DNA from: Pigoraptor vietnamica
Taxonomy: Eukaryota > Opisthokonta > Filasterea
Assembly: GCA_943704525.1 (NCBI GenBank)
Contig: CALSCQ010002658.1
Span: 1-29,506 of the forward strand
Length of the DNA: 29,506 bases
Direction: 5' to 3'
Position 1 is the stretch's first letter; each line of letters starts with the position of its first letter. Below, piece by piece: positions 1 through 10,348 of this stretch. The translations under genes and the position numbers were made by a program. Below the pieces are notes generated by a model. The model ran no database searches and had not been told where the DNA came from. It saw nothing but the letters and a program-made list of their open reading frames with translations.

Positions 1-813
<813 letters not shown>

Positions 814-1179
814 ATGGCTGTGCGCGCAATTCGCCGTGCGCCCGAGACGCGCCTCTCGCTGTTTGCGTGGGCTGCGCTCGTGCTCGTCATGACCATGGCC
901 GTGATGTCGCTCTGCGCCGAGCAAGCCGCGGCAGAGAACAACGTCGGGAAACACCAGGCCGCGGCGGAAAACATGAATCGTGCGGCGAAGAAATTTCAGA
1001 AGAATTCTGCCGAACTTATGGTCAAGGGCCTTGAAGTGACGGCGAGTGGGGGCGTCTCTGGGAGCCCCCAGGGCGTGAAGAACGGGATCGAGATCGTGGA
1101 CCAGGCCCACGGGACCCTCGAGTCGCTCCAGAAGTTGTACAAGGCACAAGACGAGTTTCTTGATGCGAATTATGAGTAG
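814..1179 (+). CDS. Small secreted or membrane-anchored protein, 121 aa, unknown function
   Basis: This is an intronless ORF of 121 codons with an ATG start and a TAG stop. The product starts with a basic stretch (MAVRAIRRAPETR), followed by a hydrophobic segment at about residues 14-34 rich in Leu, Val, Met and Ala. A small-residue stretch ending near AEQAAAE would suit signal-peptidase cleavage. The mature part of about 85 residues is charged, rich in Ala, Lys and Glu, and probably mostly helical; it contains no cysteine. A TATA-like element lies about 85 bp upstream. The N-terminal layout suggests export or a single-pass anchor. I recognise no family. GC-rich third positions fit the neighbouring genes. 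An unspliced ORF of this size could be spurious, but the signal-like start argues that it is real. Confidence 0.6.
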   Translation: MAVRAIRRAPETRLSLFAWAALVLVMTMAVMSLCAEQAAAENNVGKHQAAAENMNRAAKKFQKNSAELMVKGLEVTASGGVSGSPQGVKNGIEIVDQAHGTLESLQKLYKAQDEFLDANYE

Positions 1180-1280
1180 AGGGTCTGCCCTCTCTAGGTC
1201 GGCACGGCGGCGGCGCCACTGAGTCCAATGCCCTTTTCGCCGGTTGGTACTGGCCGCAGCCACAATGCCGTGTGCTTGCG

Positions 1281-1482
1281 TGTGCTGTCAGTGTGAAGGG
1301 AGCGCGTGGGTTTGTGCGTATGTGTGCATGGTTGTCCCGTGTGCATGTGCGCGTGGGTTTGTGCGTATGGGTAAATGGTTGTTCTGTGTGCATGAGCGCG
1401 TGTGTTGTCAGTCTGAAGGGAGCGCGTGGGTTTGTGCGTATGGGTAAATGGTTGTTCTGTGTGCATGCGCGCGTGTGTTGAG
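1281..1482. repeat. 73-bp-period tandem repeat, about 2.7 copies
   Basis: Two near-identical copies start at 1349 and 1422; the word GTAAATGGTTGTTCTG recurs at exactly 73 bp. A truncated, more divergent copy lies at 1281-1348. The repeat is GT-rich but is not a simple dinucleotide tract. It sits about 100 bp downstream of the small secreted-protein stop codon, so it may lie in a 3' UTR or be intergenic. Confidence 0.85.
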
Positions 1483-2070
1483 GTGCATGTGCCGGCAGTG
1501 CGTCCATGCATTCCGTGCGGGCTACTTATTGACGTGACTCGTTTTTGGACCAGGCAGTGCCGTATGCCCTATGTGCATTACCCCTTCGCGGTGCGCAAGT
1601 CGCTCTCCGTCGGCAGACTGCGATTAATTGTCAAGCCCAACACACCGACAATAGCGGATGCCTTTGGACGACGAAGGCGTTCCCCCCTGGCAGCGTGCTT
1701 CTTGACCGTCAATGAATGCAGTGTGCGCGTAGGACAATGGCCTCGAGGGCGAGAATGACTGTGCCACCAGCTCGGCGTCCCTTCCTTCCCAGCGGCGTAT
1801 TTCCGTCGTACGAGACGTGTCGTCACTCCATTTGCCAAGTTCTGCGTTAGATGGGCTGATCGATTTCGCTGAACCGGCCAAGGCAAGAGAAAAAAGAAGA
1901 CCGACTCCTGGCCATCATTCCGCGGGTGTATTGCCCATTCGTTTTATGTCGTGGCCGTGGACGCTGCGATCACGCGCAAACGGCGAATGTGTGCGAACGC
2001 ACTACGTCAGAAGCTATTCGCTCCGGAGTTCATTTTGTGGCCAGCGTGCGATAACCCCTACATGCATACC

Positions 2071-2093
2071 CGCCAAAAAAATTGCGCGGGAAA
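2071..2093. promoter_or_regulatory. Paired E2F/DP-like sites
   Basis: The word CGCCAAAAA at 2071-2079 is the reverse of TTTTTGGCG. It is followed at once by TTGCGCGGGAAA at 2082-2093. Both resemble the E2F/DP consensus TTTSSCGC. They lie about 160-180 bp upstream of the TATA box. This is motif resemblance only. Confidence 0.4.
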
Positions 2094-2251
2094 AAAATGG
2101 AGACAAGAGGTAACCGGGCAGATGTCACGCTACGCGATAACCCGCGCAGTTACACCGATGGAAAAAAAGCGTGACACACACACTGCGTTACACTCGCCCA
2201 CACACGCGCACACGCACACGCACACGCAGAGTAGCACACGCCACCCGTGCG

Positions 2252-2259
2252 TATAAAAG
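2252..2259 (+). promoter_or_regulatory. TATA box of the OTU-GTPase-GATA gene
   Basis: A perfect TATAAAAG lies 110 bp upstream of the chosen ATG. Transcription starting about 30 bp downstream (near 2282) would skip the ATG at 2276 and make 2362 the first AUG, which supports the chosen start. Confidence 0.7.
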
Positions 2260-2361
2260 GCCGACGTCCGTGAAGATGCGCCGTTCCACACGAACCCTGG
2301 TGACATTCGCAGCAGCAAAACAACCTCCCACACCCCTCGAGTGCCCGAGAACCGAAACAAG

Positions 2362-4747
2362 ATGGCCGCCCCCGACCACCCAAGTGCGTGCACACACGTC
2401 ACACTTCAGCCGCTGCGCATCACCCTCTCGCATCTGTTAACAAGCCTCCTCTTCCTCGCAGTGACCGAGCCCCTTCCCGACGTGTTCCTCGACGGCGAGG
2501 TCGTCACGCGCGAGCACAACGCTTTCGAGCGCGTCTGCAATCTCCCGTCCGTCCAGCCCAACGATGCGTCGCCGCTCAACAACAACAACGGGCGCTCGCT
2601 GCCGAGGCACGACCTGGAGTCCTTTCGCGGCCGCCTTCGCGCTCTAGGCCTCGCGGAGGTCGACACGAGCCTCGAGGTGCACTGCGCGATCACCCGCAGG
2701 GCGCCGGACCACCAGCGCCGCCCGAACTTCATGTGGAGCGCGCTTGGGACGTGCCTCTTCCTCGGCAGCCTCGACGAAATTGGCGATGCGACGCGCCGCC
2801 TCCGAGAGCGCGCGATCGACCTCGTGCAGGAGCAGGCGCGCGGCAACGGCCGCTATAGCGATTGGGCCCTGGAGCACTTCGTCAACTCGACGGGAGATCG
2901 GCTCATGAAGCTTAAGCGCTACCTCGAAAAGGTCCGCATCAACGCGTCTGAGAACGACGTCGGTGACTTCCTTCTCGCGCAGGCCGCCGCGGACGCCGTT
3001 GGGATCGCCATCCACATTGTGTGCCCACGTCCGGACAACTTCGGCGAGGCCGTCCTCCTCACGCTCCAAAGCGTCGATTTCCCCATCCCCATCCGCAACG
3101 TCGTCGTTTCGTTCGACGGCGAGCGGTTTCGCATTCTGTGTGCGATTCCGCAGATTGCCGGCACCGACACTGCTGCAGGCCTTGGGCCTCAGCCGTACGA
3201 GACGAGGGCGGCAAGTGGCAGTGTGACCCAGCGGCTGCGACTTGTTGCCGACGATCCTCAGTCGGAGTACCCCGTCGAGCAGCTGAAGGAACGGGACGGT
3301 GTGGAGTACGGCGGCGTACACTACCGCCTTCGCAAGGACCCGTTCGACGACAACATATTCGCCCTGTGGACTCGCAGCAGCCCGATCGGCGGTTGGGAGC
3401 CCACGAGCGTGACTCACAGAGAGAACGAGGGCGAGGAAGGGATGGCGGCGTCGGGAGGGACAGCGGAACCATCCGGGGCGGCAGCCACCGGACCCGCCCT
3501 CGGGCATCCATTGCGCCCACAGCGGGTTCTATTGGGCGAACTGTCCGAACGCCTGGTTGAGCTCGACGCCCTTGCGGACTTTGCCGACGGCAGCGAGGAG
3601 GACGAGACGCAGACGATTCTCGGGCGCTTTGGGCTGACGGTGCGTGAGTCTCAGCGCTCCGTCGACGAGCTGCGCAACCAGAGCGAGCGATCGAACGCCA
3701 TACGCATTGTGCTACTGGGAGACAACGGCGCCGGCAAGTCCACTACGGTCAACGCACTCGTCGAGGGCACGGCGCACAGGAGCGCCAAGGAAGCCGTCGG
3801 CGACGCTGAACACAGCATCTGCGTGAGTCTGCGTCCTTTGTCCCTCACGTCGCATTCAGTTGTAGCTGTGGTTGTTCTTACGCTTTCCTTGTGACGTCCA
3901 CAGGAAATTCCCTACTGCCCGGACGAGCCGGAGAGGCGGCTGTCCAATGAATTTGTGCGCGACGACACCGCGCCCAATCAGAACGAGCTGCTGGTGGATT
4001 ACGGCGTGGTTCCAACGTCAGACGCCATGTCCGCGACCACCGCCACGCCGATCGAGGCGACGCACGGCAAAGAGTGCGTTGCCCGCGCGTGCGTCGCCCG
4101 CGCCCTTTTGTGCCTGTTTATTCTGCCGATGATTGCTATCACAATTTTCACGAACCATGTCTCGTTCCTTTGCGTCACCTTTTCAACCGTCGTTTCCCTT
4201 CGCGTTTATCCCAATGTTGCATGCGCAGGTTCCAAGTGTCTCTCTCGTTCCACACGGTCGAGAAAGTGGAGGGTCTCCTACGCAAGCTCCATGAGCTGTG
4301 GGACGTGTTTGGTGGCGGCGATGTGGACGCTGACCGTGTTTCCGACGAGATGGAGCGCGTGGGGCTGACCGAGACGGACATGTTCCACCTCTTCTTCATC
4401 GTGGGCATCCAGCCTGGCGCAGACGAGCCGGATTGCGGCTTCCCCGGCCTGCTCAGTGCCCCCAAGACGGCGCTTGCGGTGCCCCGGTCGCTCGCGGGGC
4501 GCCTCGGCAAGGAGGTGCGACACAAGCTGAGTGGGGGGTGGGATGCGTGTTCGGCGGAAGTGCGCAAGATACTCTGCAGGTGAGCTGTGCCTTGTGGTTA
4601 CAGTGTAATTGTATGTGCGTGCTTCTCTATGAGTCTGTGTGTATGTCTGTGTTCCCCGTGAAAGAGGTACAGATTGTCGTGTGCTCGAATGAGGAGTGCC
4701 CTGCCTGTGTGGTGTTAGGTGCGCGTGTGCGCCGTTTGTCGCTCGAG

Positions 4748-4845
<98 letters not shown>

Positions 4846-7394
4846 CCTCCCCCGCTAATAGTGTGAGGTGATTTCATGTATCGCGCAGTGCCGTCGTGGG
4901 ATCGACAAGCTGCCACGGCATTCTCCGCCGTGTGCACCTAACGGCGCCCGCCCTCCGTCCCGGCGTGGTGGTGGTGGACATTCCCGGCATTGCGTCGTGC
5001 GACAAGTACCTCTACCGCGTGGCGATGGACGCGCTGAGCGAGCCGTGCGACATTTGCATTGTGCAGGTCGAAAAGGGCGCCGGCCTCTCGCCCGGCGTCC
5101 AGCTTGCGCTTGAGGAGTCGCGTCTCGTGCAGCGCATCATGGAGCCGGACGACTGGCGCGACGCGCGCGGACGTGGGCCTCCGTCGATGCTGACGTTCCT
5201 TCCCATCGACAAATTGCGGGGGCACTCGAAGCAGGCGCCCGCGTATGTGCAGCAGTTGATCGCGGTACAGACGAATGCGAAGGTGAAGGCCGTTTTGTTC
5301 TGCTGTGCCGCGTTTCTTTGGCTCTGTACAACGCTCGCAAGCAGCTGGATCGTGCTCTTCTGACTTGTCCTCTTCGAATTCGCTCCAGATGGGCACGTGG
5401 AAGACGGTTCTTCGCAAGTACGCGACGGACGCCGTGCGCGCCGGCGGCGAGGAGACCGACATTAACGCCCTCGTCGATCGTGGCATGGCGCACGTGGCCT
5501 TCTGTGCGTGCAACGTTACGGGCGAGGGGGTCGAAGGCGCAGGCCCTGCCCAACTCATCGGTCAGCTGAACGCGCGCATTGACGCCATACGCGACGAACA
5601 CTTCAGCGACTCGCGCCGTCGAGCGGCCGAGGTTGCTGCGTCGGTGATTGAGCTGGCGCACGAGATTCGCGGGCTTGAGAACGTGACGAAAGATGAGGCT
5701 CTCACCGCTGCGATGAGGCAGAAGGCCGCGCGGTATCCCCTTAGGAGGCCCGTCGAGGAGCAGGTTGCGAATGTGGTATGTGCGCGCGTGCAAAAGCATC
5801 GCAACCTGTAAGGCCGCCGTACTTGGAAGTAACCACTCTTTCTCCTGCTGCAAGGTGGAGGAGGTTTTCGTGAAGATGACCGGCAAGCGCGATGCGTTGG
5901 CTGCTGACTTTGCGGGCAAGTGCAACGAGACCGAGTTTGACAAGGCCCTCGAGGCGCAGGTGCGTTCGGTGCTGACTTTTTGGGCGCATGGCCTGTGGCA
6001 CGTCGTAATGAAGCCCTTCTTTTTTTGTGTGGCGCAGAGCAAGGCGCAGCCCCAACGCTACTATCTCCGCCCCCGGAGCCAGACGCTGCTGCACGACCTC
6101 AAGCAGACGGCAACAGCTGGATCGCAGCTCTCGAAGCTGCTTATCGGCCCGCTCTTTCGGGGATTTCGCCTGGCGATCGTGACCGAGGTGGAGGCTGTCG
6201 CGCGCCCGTGCATGACAAGCGCGGTGACTTGCGTGCGGACGGCAACGCTCCCACTCTTTGAGTCGGGCGATCACGGAAGCATGCCCGCTGTCGAGTACGT
6301 CCTCGCTCTCGAGAAGGTAAGCCTCGCGCCCCGCGTGATATCATGACGCCGGATGTATGCCGTCCCTACTTCCGGCGTCATGCTTCTCAATGTGCCCGCA
6401 CCGTCAGGCGAGGTTCGTCAATGCGCTCGAAGAGGAGGCGAAGAAGCAGCTTGGCAAGTTGCTCGACGCTGTTCGCAGCGCCGCGCATAAGGCGGAGTCG
6501 GCGGCCATTTCGAGACGGCTGAATAAGGTGCAGGAGGACGTCGTCAAGGCCAAGCTCAAGTCCAACCAAGAACGCATCAATCTCCTTCGGTCCTGTTGCC
6601 CCAAGCTCGCCAAGGACGTGGTGGAGGATGTCGTCTTTGCAGTGCGGGAGGCCATTTCTCGCTGGGCGGTGACGTGCAAGCATGCGTTTGGGTGCACCGT
6701 GGCCAGCGTGACGAACCGCTTCGCGGGCTATCGGCCGGAAAACGTCATCGAGCTTCGCGGCGTCGGCGCCATGGACCCGATTTCGAAGGTTGCGCCGGCC
6801 GTGGCCAACATTCTCAAGGAGCTTCTCGCCAGGATTAACGTCGAAACTATCCGACGGGGTCGCGGCGAGCATGGGTCCGACTGGCCATTTGTTAATGGCG
6901 ATGTGCAGGAGACGTACAACGGCCTGGTCGATGAGTGGGAGCGCCGTTCTCGTCGTGCACCAGCGCGGTCCGAGTCGCGCTCTCGTCGGCCCCCTCAGGG
7001 CGCCGATGGCACTCCTCTGCGCAGTCGCAAGAGGACGCACGATGAAGTGCACGAGAACGGCGACGATTTGGCCGACGACAGCCCTGTCGTGGCGAAGAGG
7101 GCGCGTAATGGCGTGGACGAAAGCAACGTGCAGGAGACGAATGAAGGTGACGAGCCGCCGATGGAGGTTGAGGAAGCGCCTGCGGTTGCCGCTGCCAACC
7201 GCGTCGATCACGCGCCTGACGTGGACGAGTGGTCGTGCTTGCACTGCCACTGCCGGAGGAACGAGACGCCGCAGATTCGCGCGCCGTTTTGCAACGCGTG
7301 CGGGCTCTACTACAGGAACAAGGGCGTGCTGCGGCCCCAGAGCATCATCGACCGCTACCGCCGCCGTGTGGCCGCAGCAGCAGCCCGCTCTTGA
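2362..7394 (+). CDS. OTU-like / dynamin-family (SLIP-GC-like) GTPase / GATA-finger fusion protein, 1351 aa
   Basis: Exons: 2362-2383, 2462-3822, 3904-4073, 4229-4579, 4889-5282, 5389-5775, 5855-5959, 6038-6316, 6408-7394. They join in frame to 1351 codons plus TGA. An OTU-like fold spans about residues 85-235: the Cys loop is GTCLF (Cys105), with an NDVGDFLLAQAAADA helix. The usual catalytic HY near residue 229 reads RF, so deubiquitinase activity is doubtful. A GTPase domain follows, with G1 GDNGAGKS at 427-434, G3 DIPG at 665-668 and a possible G4 IDKLRG near 740. The long G1-G3 insert and helical tail resemble nuclear dynamin-like SLIP-GC/NUGGC. A Lys/Arg-rich, probably nuclear-targeting stretch (about 1215-1270) precedes a GATA-type finger at about 1300-1322, C-x2-C-x14-C-x2-C with CNACGLYYR. 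Likely a nuclear or chromatin-associated GTPase. Intron 1 (78 nt) is in frame, so its removal rests on GTGCGT and TCGCAG. Family membership is inferred from motifs. Confidence 0.78.
4751..4843. repeat. (CT)n microsatellite in intron 4 of the GTPase gene
   Basis: About 93 bp of CT dinucleotide lie inside the 309-nt intron 4580-4888. It is pyrimidine-rich in the sense strand and sits about 45 nt before the acceptor. It is the longest intron of this gene. Confidence 0.96.
6342..6382 (+). other. 12-bp perfect hairpin inside intron 8 of the GTPase gene
   Basis: CATGACGCCGGA at 6342-6353 and its exact reverse complement at 6371-6382 flank a 17-nt loop. Both arms lie within the 91-nt intron 6317-6407, between the GTAAGC donor and the CAG acceptor, so the RNA stem would occupy nearly half the intron. 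Confidence 0.85.
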
Positions 7395-7967
7395 GTCGCA
7401 GAAGTGCGGCGTAGGCGTTTCAGCGGCGTGAAGTGCGTTTCGGTGCAATACAATAGATCTACTGTAGCTGAAGACGAAATTTGCCGACCATGGGCGGGTT
7501 TGTTATCAACCGAGATATCGCAATTCCCTCGAGCCAGATTTGGCAATCAGTTCCCAAAGGAATTGACCCAAAATAGCAACGGACAGCACATGGATTGCCG
7601 ATGCCACGCCTTGCGTTTGAAGACTCGCTACACCTTTTTTTTTTTAAGCAATCGCTGCAGTTTTCGCCTCTGAGAGCCAACTTTGGAGGCGCTCTTGCTG
7701 TATCGAATTCGCCACAGAGCGGACCACTGGTTTGGCCACGAGGAGATTAACTCGAATAAGGCGGCCGTTGAGGGGGAGCGCGCGCGGCGGACCACTGGAA
7801 GTTCAGGGTGCGCACTTACCCACGACAAGGGAGTGCCCGCTTCGTGCGGTGTTTCTGAGATGACGTGCAGTTGCATCGTGGCGTCGTGAGCTCATGTTGG
7901 TGCGGCACGCGGGCGGCCGTTTGACCTGAGACGCCGCACGCGCCGTTACTCGTCTGGTTTCCGAGGC
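7395..7967. other. Intergenic region between the GTPase and methyltransferase genes
   Basis: I see no gene here. It is less GC-rich than its flanks, with a T run near 7634-7645. An 11-bp direct repeat CGGACCACTGG occurs at 7720-7730 and 7788-7798, within the likely promoter of the downstream gene. Short ORFs have no recognisable content. Confidence 0.5.
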
Positions 7968-10171
7968 ATGGCCAGCCTTCGTCGTCGCCTGCGGACCGCC
8001 GCGCCCATTGCTGCCACGGTTCTCGTGGCTGCATTCTTCTTTATGCGCGTGCAATTGTGGATCGCCGCGGGCCGAGAGGGTTCGTCCAACCGAGGGGCGG
8101 TCGCCCGCGCCGTGGAGACGGACCCCCTTGACGAACTGCGCAAGTACCTCCCGGACAGCGAAGACGAAAACATTGCCTTCGACCTCCGCGTGGCCGCCGC
8201 GCGTCACCACAAGCTCGCCGCTGCTCGAAAAGCGCTTGGAAAGTCGCGGCCGGGCGAGTGGGACGGGCAGACGGCGCGGGACATGGCAGACCTGGAGGGC
8301 GGGTGGTTTGCGCGCGTCAAGGTACCCACTGTGCTCGAGGAGCCTGTCGCCCCAAAATGGAGCGAGGACGACGCCATGATTGACGACCGCACTGCCCTCA
8401 AGATTGCGCTGCAGGAGGCGCCGCCGCCGCCGCCGAAGCCCCCGCCGCGCACGCCCACGGCCGCGTCCTCGGCCACAGCTGCGACGCATAGCCCCACGTC
8501 GGCGCCTGCGGGAGTGAAAAGCACGCCCACGCCACCCGCGGCGGCCCCCGTGCGCCAAAAGGCGGTCATCGACGGGCGGCTGAGCGCGTCGTTTCGCGAC
8601 GCAGTGCAGAAGTGCCGCAGTCCGAATGCGACGGTGCTCCTGCCGGTGCCTCCGCCTGCCATCTTGATCGGGAGTGCCGCCAGCGCGCGTGCGCCGCTGG
8701 GATTTCGGTTTGGCGACATTACACTGCAGGACGGGACGCAGTACGTCGTCGCGAACAACGATTATGAGGTGCGCGGGACTGCGTGGAAGCGCGAGTGGGC
8801 GCTCACGGCCCCTGCGGAAGCTGCGGTGCTGGCCACCGTCGCCGAGGTGCTGCACGCGCGCCGAATGCGGGTTCGGGACCTGTCCGAAATGAAGGAGTCG
8901 TTGAGCATGGTGACGGTGGTCGAGAAGGAGGTGGCCGCCGAGAGGGAGCGGCTCCGCGTGCTGCGCTCTGGCAGCGTGGCATCGCGGGGTTCCGACGGGG
9001 CCGAGACGGAGGCGTTCCTGGGGCGGATGCGCGCGCGCTTCGTGCGCGACATTGTCACGCTGGGGAAGGCAGACCTCGTCGTGGACGTCGGCAGTGGGGC
9101 GGGCGTATACGGCCTTGCGGCGCCCGTGTTCGGGTTTCCGGTGGCCATGTTCGACCCGAGTCCTGCGTGCGCGCGCGACATGATGCTTGCCGTCGACGAG
9201 AACGGCCATGGGGAGATGGTGCGGGTGTTCCGAGTGGCGGTGTCGTCCGCGTCCACGACAGACGCGTACAAGGCGGCCGTGAGCGGAATTTGTCGCGGCG
9301 CGCTAGTGGTGGACACGCGCATTCCGCTTGCGCCGCCGTCGGGAACCGACGGGCCGACGGACATTTGGGGCCTTGCCCGCCTGGGACTGCAGGGCGGCGA
9401 GATGACGCTTGCGTCCCTCGCCGACCGGACAGTCCGGACGCATGCGGAGGAGCGCGCGTCCGGGGAGGCGACGCTGGAGAGCCTCCGCGCGGCGCTCGTG
9501 CAGGAGGCGCTGGGTGGGGAAGCAGCGGCCGTCAACTGGACGTCGCGCGTGTCGACGCGGCTGCCGCTGTGGGTGGTGGACGCACCCACGGTCGCGCTCG
9601 ACGACATCATTCTCGAGCGGTATGTCGCGCCCATGGTGCTTGGGATTGTGGAGGGCATTTCGGCCATCGTGTCGCAGCCGCCGCTGTTTCCGCCGGTCGT
9701 GGTGCTTGCGCGCGTCGACATCAAGGGCCAGGAGCCGCTGGCGCTCGAGGGGCTGCGCGAGTCGGTGCGACTGGGCGCAGTGCGCAACATTATCGGTGAG
9801 CGTGATCGCATGTCCTGTCAGCTTTCTTTAGTTTTTCAAGCCGCGCGACTGACACAGTGCCCCAACACGCAGTCAAAGTGTCGCCGCGCTACTGGCAGCG
9901 GTACGACCTCAAGCGGTTGGACATGTCGCGCATGCTGGCGGACCTCTGTGCGGACGGCGACTACTACGCGTCGCTGGTGCACCCGCGCCGCGCGTTTGGC
10001 GTGACGGCGATCACCCCGAACCCGACGTTCCCGGAAGCGATTGACGCACGCCTCGAGCTGTTCAAATTTCTCACCGTGGAGCTCAACGATGACGCGTTCC
10101 TATGGCTGTCGGCGGACATTGCGCCCAAGAGCGCGCACCGGTGCGCGTATCCCGCTGGCAAGCCGCGCTAG
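7968..10171 (+). CDS. Type II membrane protein with FkbM-type SAM-dependent methyltransferase domain, 708 aa
   Basis: Exons: 7968-9795 and 9873-10171. The 77-nt intron has donor GTGAGC and acceptor CACGCAG, and the join restores an in-frame VKVSPRYW. The N-terminus is basic and then hydrophobic (about residues 10-30), with no obvious cleavage site: a signal anchor placing the rest in the secretory lumen or outside. A Pro/Ala/Thr-rich linker lies at about 148-195 and a helical, possibly coiled-coil stretch at about 300-330. The SAM-binding motif I is VVDVGSGAGVYGL (about 371-383), with a motif II-like acidic FDPSP. Further on, VALDDII and VDIKGQEPLALEGL (about 583-596) match the FkbM pattern of a DD followed by KIDVEGxExxxL. 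FkbM enzymes methylate sugar or polyketide hydroxyls, so a role in glycan modification is an inference. The last 110 residues are unassigned. A long antisense ORF here is only a shadow. Confidence 0.72.
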
Positions 10172-10348
10172 GCGGCGCAGTTGGGTGTATTTACACATAT
10201 GGAGTGGCTCCTTCAACCGCCGCTCACAACAGGACGACATCGTCCGCCTCCTGCGTTGCGCCGCGACGGGTGAGCATGGCTGGCCAATACACGAAGACAA
10301 CACCAGGCAGTCACCCAAGTGTGCACTGCAGGCACGCGCAGGCAGTAG

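Larger units (their letters stand above)
1483..2361. other. Intergenic and promoter region of the OTU-GTPase-GATA gene
   Basis: I find no convincing coding exon here. The region ends in a promoter-like arrangement: E2F-like words at 2071-2093, a CA/CACG-rich stretch at about 2173-2229, a TATA box at 2252-2259 and an ATG at 2362. Several short ORFs overlap but have no recognisable content. Confidence 0.55.

Noticed and set aside
7803-9209. 468-codon minus-strand ORF
   Set aside because: It is antisense to the methyltransferase exon, Arg/His-rich and motif-free, so it is a shadow frame.
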